Both the position numbers and the translations under genes were made by a program. From Paenibacillus cellulositrophicus (lineage in GTDB: Bacteria; Bacillota; Bacilli; Paenibacillales; Paenibacillaceae), in assembly GCF_009363095.1 (NCBI RefSeq), contig NZ_CP045295.1, forward strand, positions 6,291,001-6,355,000: a stretch of 64,000 nucleotides of DNA. Reading direction: 5' to 3'. Below, piece after piece: positions 58,774 to 64,000 of this stretch; the first letter of the stretch is position 1, and the number at the start of each line of letters is the position of its first letter. The notes below the pieces were generated by a model. It saw only the letters and a list, made by a program, of their open reading frames with translations, was not told the origin of the DNA and did no database searches.

Positions 58774-59592
58774 GTGAATTATGAAATCAGAATCGCGAGC
58801 ACGGATGAAATAGAGCTCGTTCACCAGACGATGATGCTGGCTTTTGAAGAATATCGGGGCCGGCTCCATCCGCCCTCAGGCGCTTTGTCGGAAAATACCG
58901 AAACGATCCTGAGCAAAATCAGCGAACATGGGGGCGGAGCCCTTCTGGTTTGGTCCGGTGACAAGCCTGTAGGCTCGGCGCAGTATTTCTTCCGAGAGTC
59001 CTTTTTGTACGTCGGAAGGCTATCTGTCATTCCCGAGGTCCGCGGCCGGGGATTGGGCAAGGCCATCATGAAGCATTTCGAGAAACTCGCTGCACAGCTT
59101 CGTTATTCCGAGATCCGGCTGGGAGTCAGGTTGTCGCTTCCAGAAAACCTCCGGTTCTACCGGAAGCTGGGCTATGAAATCGCTGAGGAGCATGAATATC
59201 CTGAACGAACGGATGGTTGGTACATCATGAGCAAACAAGTGCGGAGTCAACACGGTATGATCAGCAAAGACAACGCGGAGCATTACGTATGGGGGAACGA
59301 TTGTGACGGATGGCGGCTGGTTGATGAAGAGACGGTTAGCATCATTCACGAAAGGATGCCTCCGGGGACAAGTGAGCAAAGGCATTATCACGCCAGAGCG
59401 GGGCAGTTTTTCTTCGTGTTGTTTGGCACACTCGATATTGAAATCGAAGGTACGGTGCATACGTTATCTGCCCATCAGGGAATGAGGGTGCAGCCGGGTG
59501 CGGTGCACCAGGTCATGAACCGATCGGCGGAGCCGGTCGAATTTATGGTCTACTCCCAGCCTAATTCGCGGGGGGACCGGACGCTTGCTTAG
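58774..59592 (+). CDS. GNAT acetyltransferase-cupin fusion
   Basis: A 272-residue two-domain protein. Residues 1-150 are a GNAT fold (LYVGRLSVIPEVRGRGLGKA is the acetyl-CoA site, R-G-x-G-x-A; LRFYRKLGYE the C-terminal motif). Residues 160-270 are a cupin (EQRHYHARAGQFFFVLFGTL, then VQPGAVHQVMNRS). Both domains look complete. Start GTG 58774 follows GGAAGGGG; the longer frame upstream has no site. The substrate is unknown; the cupin may bind it or sense a ligand. Confidence 0.82.
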   Translation: MNYEIRIASTDEIELVHQTMMLAFEEYRGRLHPPSGALSENTETILSKISEHGGGALLVWSGDKPVGSAQYFFRESFLYVGRLSVIPEVRGRGLGKAIMKHFEKLAAQLRYSEIRLGVRLSLPENLRFYRKLGYEIAEEHEYPERTDGWYIMSKQVRSQHGMISKDNAEHYVWGNDCDGWRLVDEETVSIIHERMPPGTSEQRHYHARAGQFFFVLFGTLDIEIEGTVHTLSAHQGMRVQPGAVHQVMNRSAEPVEFMVYSQPNSRGDRTLA

Positions 59593-59652
59593 GATTACGA
59601 ATGGAACGGCCATATTACGGACAAGTAATACACGATGAGGAGGAAGCATACG

Positions 59653-60120
59653 ATGTCCCAAATAAGCATTACGATCCGGGAGGCGGGACTCGAGGATCTG
59701 CACGAGCTTGCCGCCATTTTTGACTTATACCGGATATTTTATGGTCAGGAAACGGACGTTGAAGGGGCAGCCGCCTTCTTGTTCGAACGAATGGAGCACC
59801 GGGAATCGGTCATCCTGATCGCCGAGGACGTGGAGCAGGGCCGGATCGCTGGGTTAACCCAGCTGTATCCGGTGTTTTCCTCCATCTCCATGAAACGGTC
59901 CTATATTTTGAACGATTTGTACGTACGGGAGCAATACCGCAATCAGGGAATCGCCCGTCTGCTGCTTGAAGCGGCCAAGCGGTACGCCAAGCTGGCCAGG
60001 GCGAAGGGGCTGTCCTTGTCCACGGCGGTAACGAATGTACGTGCCCAGCAGCTGTACGAACAAAGCGGATACGTTCGGGACGAACAGTTTATCCATTATG
60101 ATTTAACAACGCTGGATTAG
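59653..60120 (+). CDS. GNAT-family N-acetyltransferase
   Basis: A 155-residue enzyme. YILNDLYVREQYRNQGIARL holds the acetyl-CoA pyrophosphate motif (R-N-Q-G-I-A), followed by LSLSTAVTNVRAQQLYEQSGYVRDEQ. The substrate is unknown. ATG 59653 follows GAGGAGGAAG; an in-frame ATG 18 bases earlier sits in the ribosome binding site. It lies 60 bases after the fusion gene and 33 before the methyltransferase, so the three probably form one transcript. Confidence 0.9.
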   Translation: MSQISITIREAGLEDLHELAAIFDLYRIFYGQETDVEGAAAFLFERMEHRESVILIAEDVEQGRIAGLTQLYPVFSSISMKRSYILNDLYVREQYRNQGIARLLLEAAKRYAKLARAKGLSLSTAVTNVRAQQLYEQSGYVRDEQFIHYDLTTLD

Positions 60121-60153
60121 GATAAATCACGGGACAATAAGGAGGGATCATGA

Positions 60154-60927
60154 ATGGGGTCGTCTACGCAGCATTTCTATGACGGTATGTCTGAATCATA
60201 CCATTTGATTTACGAGGATTGGACACGTACAGTGTCCAGTCAGGGACAATTTTGGGACCGGTGGATCCGCTCCCGGCTGAATCGTCCGGGAAGCAGCAAG
60301 ATCCGGCTGCTGGACGCCTCATGCGGTATCGGAACCCAAAGCTTGGGGTTAGCACGGCACGGATTTGATGTGACGGCAACCGACCTTAGTCCGGACTCCG
60401 TGGCGCGAGCGAAAAGGGAAGCGGAGGCTATGGGACTGTCGATCCAATTCGGAACAGCGGACTTCAGGACGCTCGATCAGGATGTCGCCGGTACCTTTGA
60501 CGTCGTCTTCTCCGCCGACAATGCGGTGCCGCATTTGCTTACGGACGAGGATCTGCTGCACGCCTGCCGGCAGTTTTACAACAAATGCGCTCCGGGCGGG
60601 ATGGTCATTATCACGATCCGCGATTACGACAACCTGGTCCAAGAGCGTCCCCGCGCTACTGAGCCCAGAATTTTTGATGATGGAAAGAGAATTGTGTTCC
60701 AGGTGTGGGATTGGTCGGAAGATGGATCGACATATACCACCCGGCAGTTTATACTGCAGGATCACTTAGAGTCTTGGAAGACGGAGAGCTATGCAGCCGT
60801 GTACCGGGCAGTTCAGCGAAGCGAGCTGAGCAACTTTTTGCAGCAGGCTGGATTCCAGTGTGTTGAGTGGGTCATGCCCGAGCAGTCCGGTTTTTATCAG
60901 CCAATCGTAACGGCAGCCAAAATCTAA
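60154..60927 (+). CDS. SAM-dependent class I methyltransferase
   Basis: A 257-residue methyltransferase. Motif I is LLDASCGIGTQSLGLARHG near residue 51, the acidic loop is VTATDLSPDSVARAKREAEA, and motif IV is FDVVFSADNAVPHLL near residue 114. The acceptor is unknown; glycine- or small-molecule N-methyltransferases look similar. The ATG has AAGGAGG eight bases upstream. It ends 16 bases before the convergent gerKB-like gene. Confidence 0.88.
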   Translation: MGSSTQHFYDGMSESYHLIYEDWTRTVSSQGQFWDRWIRSRLNRPGSSKIRLLDASCGIGTQSLGLARHGFDVTATDLSPDSVARAKREAEAMGLSIQFGTADFRTLDQDVAGTFDVVFSADNAVPHLLTDEDLLHACRQFYNKCAPGGMVIITIRDYDNLVQERPRATEPRIFDDGKRIVFQVWDWSEDGSTYTTRQFILQDHLESWKTESYAAVYRAVQRSELSNFLQQAGFQCVEWVMPEQSGFYQPIVTAAKI

Positions 60928-60943
60928 ATAGAGCGGGTTGATT

Positions 60944-62029
60944 TCAGTGTTCCGCTAATTTTCTCTTCATGACGGTCATCATCCACAGAATCAGCGGAAT
61001 GGAGATCGCGCAGACCGGGATGACAATCCGCTCCCACAGCTTCTGAAGCACGATAATGGTCTCTTCATTCGGAATCAGGAGCGCGATGATGAAGATGGCC
61101 GGTGCACAAAACCACAGAAGTTTTTTCCAATTTTTCACTTGAAGCCACTGGGCCATCTCATAGCTCGTAATAAACAAGTAAAGGGAGATCTTGGCGAAGA
61201 CGCCAAAAATCCAAATGAAAATCACGAGTACATCGACATTTTGAATAAAGTTCAGGATGTTTATGCTGCGTACCAGCATAAAGTAAGAGAATCTCAGCTC
61301 CATTCCAACGTAGGGGCCGAACACGAGCAGCACCATGACCGTCGCCAACATTACCATGATGGCGGTGAATGCGATGCTCGACAGTGTTTTGACATATATT
61401 TTTTTATTGCTGGATATAAACGCGAGAAGAACCAGCAGCATAAACGATTCGCCGAAAAAAGAAGCGGGCGACAGCGACGCCTTGAACACCTCTTGCCAGC
61501 TTGTATCGCTGGCGATCGGCAGGATGTGATGAAGCTTCGTGTTCGTGATGTTCAGCAAAAAGGTGAGTATCAGCGCAATGAACGTCACGGGTCCGGCCAG
61601 TTCGCAAAATCGGCCGATGCCGGTAATCCCGCTGAAGCCGGTCAGATAAACGGCCAAAGCCATTATCATGACCATGAGAATCCAGATGGGAGTCCGGTCC
61701 AGAATCGTCAGATGGATAAAATCCGCGAAGGAGCGGAGCACATCCCCGGATAACAGGAGCCAGGCAACGAAATAGGGAAGGATCACGATTCTTCCGATCC
61801 AGCCGCCAAGCAGCTTACGGCTGAACTGCGTTAAGGTTTCTCCTGGATGAAGCAGGCTGACATGCATGACCAGATACGTGATGGCCAGCCCGATCGCTCC
61901 CGCAATGATCATAGACATCCACGCGTCCTGCTTGGCTGTTTCGATGGCAGGCGATACTCTCAACCAGACGGCCATGACGACTTCCACCGTGCTTAAGGTC
62001 CAAAAGATTTGCGATCCGGTCAGCTTCAT
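60944..62029 (-). CDS. gerKB: GerKB-type spore germination permease-like protein
   Basis: A 361-residue protein with ten predicted transmembrane helices of the amino-acid permease type (Spore_permease family). KLTGSQIFWTLSTVEVVMAV, the FSRKLLGGWIGRIVILPYFV helix and the SGITGIGRFCELAGPVTFIA helix are typical of GerAB/GerKB. In spores it sits in the inner membrane and is part of the germinant receptor, probably contacting the germinant. GGAAAGGAGGAG precedes the ATG. It is third in an A-C-B operon. Confidence 0.92.
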   Translation of the reverse strand: MKLTGSQIFWTLSTVEVVMAVWLRVSPAIETAKQDAWMSMIIAGAIGLAITYLVMHVSLLHPGETLTQFSRKLLGGWIGRIVILPYFVAWLLLSGDVLRSFADFIHLTILDRTPIWILMVMIMALAVYLTGFSGITGIGRFCELAGPVTFIALILTFLLNITNTKLHHILPIASDTSWQEVFKASLSPASFFGESFMLLVLLAFISSNKKIYVKTLSSIAFTAIMVMLATVMVLLVFGPYVGMELRFSYFMLVRSINILNFIQNVDVLVIFIWIFGVFAKISLYLFITSYEMAQWLQVKNWKKLLWFCAPAIFIIALLIPNEETIIVLQKLWERIVIPVCAISIPLILWMMTVMKRKLAEH

Positions 62030-62073
62030 CGCTTCTCCTCCTTTCCGATGTGATTCCCCTGATTATTGATGAT

Positions 62074-63210
62074 CTACAGCGAAGAATTGGTTTGACCCGG
62101 ATCCCTGTACCGGAGATGAACCGATACAGTGATCGGCAGTTCGGGGAACGTTTCGTGCCAATGAGGCTTGAGCGTTTTCCATACCTCCGGATGCTGCCTG
62201 TGCACATGTTCCCCAATTCCAAATATATCGATCTTATATTGGTGCTGCGCTTTATCCACCAGTTTGCGAACCTTCTCCTCCGCTTCCTGGCTCAGCCTGG
62301 TCTGAATTGTTTTGAGATCATCGTCCTTGGAAGGATCGAGTGGCGAATTGTTTTCGACAATGCTGCCGGTGCCGTGCAGCGATATGTAAATCTGCGGCTT
62401 GTTTTTAACCATTTTTATGTGTGTGCGGTGCTTTAGGGATTGAACGGCTAAGCTGATCATCTTGTTCTCCTTTCCGATTTGGGTGGTGAACGTGAGTTTT
62501 TTTTGCTTACCCATCATCCAGTTATCGTACATCGATTCCTCCGGATCGAGGAAACCGACGAGCTTCAGACCATGATCTTTATTCAGGATGGCCGAGCCAG
62601 TGTATACGTAACCTCTGGCAGGATCCGCTGTGATGGCAGGCACAATCGGCTGGGTTCCTTCGCTGTAGGCATCGCATAATAACATCCGGAAGTAGTAGGG
62701 CTTCATGCCAAGGGCATTTTGCTGACTGCCAAGTGTCGTACTGATGAATGGATCAAATGTAGGCTCGGCTTTGATCACTTCTTTCGCCGTTCCACCCTTA
62801 ACAACGAGTACGACGGAACGTATTTCCGATTTCGGGTTGCGGACGACCATGTCGAGATACCTATCCACCCCCTCTTCGGCCATATGCTGACCGATCAGAA
62901 TCGTTTGCCGATGAGCATAAAACAAGGAGCGCGACAGCTCAGCCTGCATATGCTGCCCGGCATCCATAAAATCCTTTCCCTTCGCACTCACGACCGTAAA
63001 TGTGTTTTTCTTGCCCGCACCCGTCACCTGGCTGCTGCCCAAACCCGCGGGTACGGCGATTTCGGAACTGATTTCCAGCTCTTTGTCCTCAGTCATGTCG
63101 ATTCCGACGCCAATAATAAAAGCACGCTGGTTAGGTTCCTTCAGGTTCCAGCAGCCGGTAGACGAAGCTGACAGAAGCATTAAGCAGAAAATAAGCAGGA
63201 TTTTTTTCAT
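62074..63210 (-). CDS. gerKC: GerKC-type germinant receptor lipoprotein
   Basis: A 378-residue lipoprotein. Signal MKKILLIFCLMLLSASSTGC has the lipobox SSTGC, followed by WNLKEPNQRAFIIGVGID, the standard GerAC start. The C-terminal Ger(x)C domain includes IFGIGEHVHRQHPEVW and ends in SVHLRYRDPGQT. It is anchored on the outer face of the spore inner membrane and completes the receptor with the A and B proteins. ATG 63210 follows GGAAGGAAC; an in-frame ATG 30 bases upstream has no site. It lies 26 bases after the gerKA-like stop. Confidence 0.92.
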   Translation of the reverse strand: MKKILLIFCLMLLSASSTGCWNLKEPNQRAFIIGVGIDMTEDKELEISSEIAVPAGLGSSQVTGAGKKNTFTVVSAKGKDFMDAGQHMQAELSRSLFYAHRQTILIGQHMAEEGVDRYLDMVVRNPKSEIRSVVLVVKGGTAKEVIKAEPTFDPFISTTLGSQQNALGMKPYYFRMLLCDAYSEGTQPIVPAITADPARGYVYTGSAILNKDHGLKLVGFLDPEESMYDNWMMGKQKKLTFTTQIGKENKMISLAVQSLKHRTHIKMVKNKPQIYISLHGTGSIVENNSPLDPSKDDDLKTIQTRLSQEAEEKVRKLVDKAQHQYKIDIFGIGEHVHRQHPEVWKTLKPHWHETFPELPITVSVHLRYRDPGQTNSSL

Positions 63211-63236
63211 AGTTCCTTCCGCCTTATCCATCAAGT

Positions 63237-64000
63237 TCAAGATTTATCTGCACGTTGTCTCGGCCAACGTAAAAATACATTTTTCACCTTGCTTTTCCTG
63301 GTTGGAGCAACGGGCTGAAGATACGGCGTCCCTAACGGACTGAGGTGAATCAGATGGGACAAGATGGCGATCATGCCGATCGCCGTGCCGAAAAGTCCAA
63401 AAATTCCGGATAATACGAGCAGCGGGAAGCGCAGCATCCGCATCGGGTAGCCGAACCGGTAACGGGGGATCACAAACGACGATATGCCGGCAGCGGATAC
63501 GACGATGACGATCGGCGCCGAGATGATCCCGGCCTGTACCGCAGCCTGTCCAATAACCAGGGCACCGACGATGCTGACGAGCGGGCCGATTTGCTGGGGT
63601 AACCGAATCCCGGCCTCCCGCAGCCCTTCAAACATAAATTCCATAATAAATACTTCGATGACGGTTGGAAATGGAGCCTGTTCCCTGAGTCCCGTAATGC
63701 TTAGCATCAGCTTGGGCGGGACCATTTCCGGATGAAAAGTGGTCAGTGCAATATAAACCGACGGAAACAGGATGGCAAACAGGGCAAACAAATATCGGAT
63801 CCACCGATTCATAGTGACATACATAAACCGTTCGTAATAATCGTCAGGGGCTTGCAGGCCATCCCAGAACGTCATCGGCACGATCAGAGCGATTGGCGAC
63901 CCGCTCACCAAGATCCCCACCCGTCCTTCCATCAGTCCGGAGGATACGACATCCGGCCGTTCGCTGCTCAGCATTTGCGGAAAAGGGGAGAAGTTGGTGT
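63237..64000 (-). CDS. gerKA: GerKA-type germinant receptor protein (C-terminal part)
   Basis: About 254 residues of the C-terminal half are present; the N-terminus lies beyond the right edge. The start of the visible part, TNFSPFPQMLSSERPDVVSS, and GRVGILVSGSPIALIVPMTF are strong GerA-family matches. Four or five transmembrane helices follow, with the RLPQQIGPLVSIVGALVIGQ motif. The basic tail ends at 63237. GerKA proteins sense germinants together with the B and C subunits. It is the first gene of the operon. Confidence 0.93.
   Translation of the reverse strand, partial: TNFSPFPQMLSSERPDVVSSGLMEGRVGILVSGSPIALIVPMTFWDGLQAPDDYYERFMYVTMNRWIRYLFALFAILFPSVYIALTTFHPEMVPPKLMLSITGLREQAPFPTVIEVFIMEFMFEGLREAGIRLPQQIGPLVSIVGALVIGQAAVQAGIISAPIVIVVSAAGISSFVIPRYRFGYPMRMLRFPLLVLSGIFGLFGTAIGMIAILSHLIHLSPLGTPYLQPVAPTRKSKVKNVFLRWPRQRADKS

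Noticed and set aside
1..64000. tRNA, rRNA, insertion sequences, prophage
   Set aside because: No cloverleaf-like gene, no rRNA sequence, no transposase or integrase frame and no phage structural gene was found by reading.

Overview
The window looks like chromosome of a spore-forming, low-to-mid GC Gram-positive bacterium, most probably a Paenibacillus. The basis is the mix of strong GGAGG ribosome binding sites with TTG/GTG starts, rhamnogalacturonan genes of the B. subtilis yes/yet/lpl type, a gerKA-KC-KB germination operon, a bacillithiol-type reductase (YpdA), a type VII secretion locus and a replication-terminator (Rtp) homologue. I saw no rRNA, tRNA, insertion sequence, CRISPR array or prophage.

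Layout. Positions 1-19.7 kb hold a pectin side-chain (rhamnogalacturonan) utilisation region. It has the tail of a sugar-binding lipoprotein, a YesN/YesM two-component pair, LplB/LplC-type permeases with their binding lipoprotein, a YesS-like membrane AraC regulator, a YetA-like lyase-family protein and YesU. A BmrC/BmrD-like heterodimeric multidrug exporter and a HesB-like gene are inserted in it, and a badly deleted YesZ-like beta-galactosidase remains. The exporter has a 5' leader with two tiny reading frames, the second running through an intrinsic terminator, which suggests translation-controlled attenuation. Positions 19.8-29.2 kb hold housekeeping and stress genes: an ABC exporter, a DUF441 protein, ypdA, a DUF2087 protein, rsgA, azoR, an SLH protein and several small proteins. 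A short peptide gene, whose own Shine-Dalgarno can pair with its coding sequence, and two terminators precede rsgA.

Positions 29.7-40.7 kb are a co-directional type VII secretion (WXG100/ESX) locus: YukD-like protein, EssC ATPase, an unrecognised soluble protein, a WXG-like protein with a glycine-zipper tail, a DUF4176 protein, an EsxA-like substrate, a membrane protein-kinase-like protein with a long coiled coil, a von Willebrand A protein and a PP2C-like phosphatase. The kinase-like/vWA/PP2C trio inside a secretion locus, with no obvious EsaA/YueB or EssA, is the most interesting system here.

Positions 40.8-64 kb are mostly metabolism and stress genes: an SDR enzyme, gluQ, hrpB, a YflT-like stress protein, two spore-coat-like proteins, a DoxX protein behind a perfect MhqR-like operator, a pirin, an acyltransferase, an Rtp homologue behind tandem repeats and a Ter-like sequence, an oxidoreductase, YteA, a CzcD-like zinc exporter with a CzrA-like operator, a DivIVA-domain protein, a P450 BM3-type fusion, a GNAT-cupin fusion, a GNAT, a methyltransferase, and the end of a gerK operon running off the right edge.

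All functional names come from reading motifs and recalled families; no database search was run.
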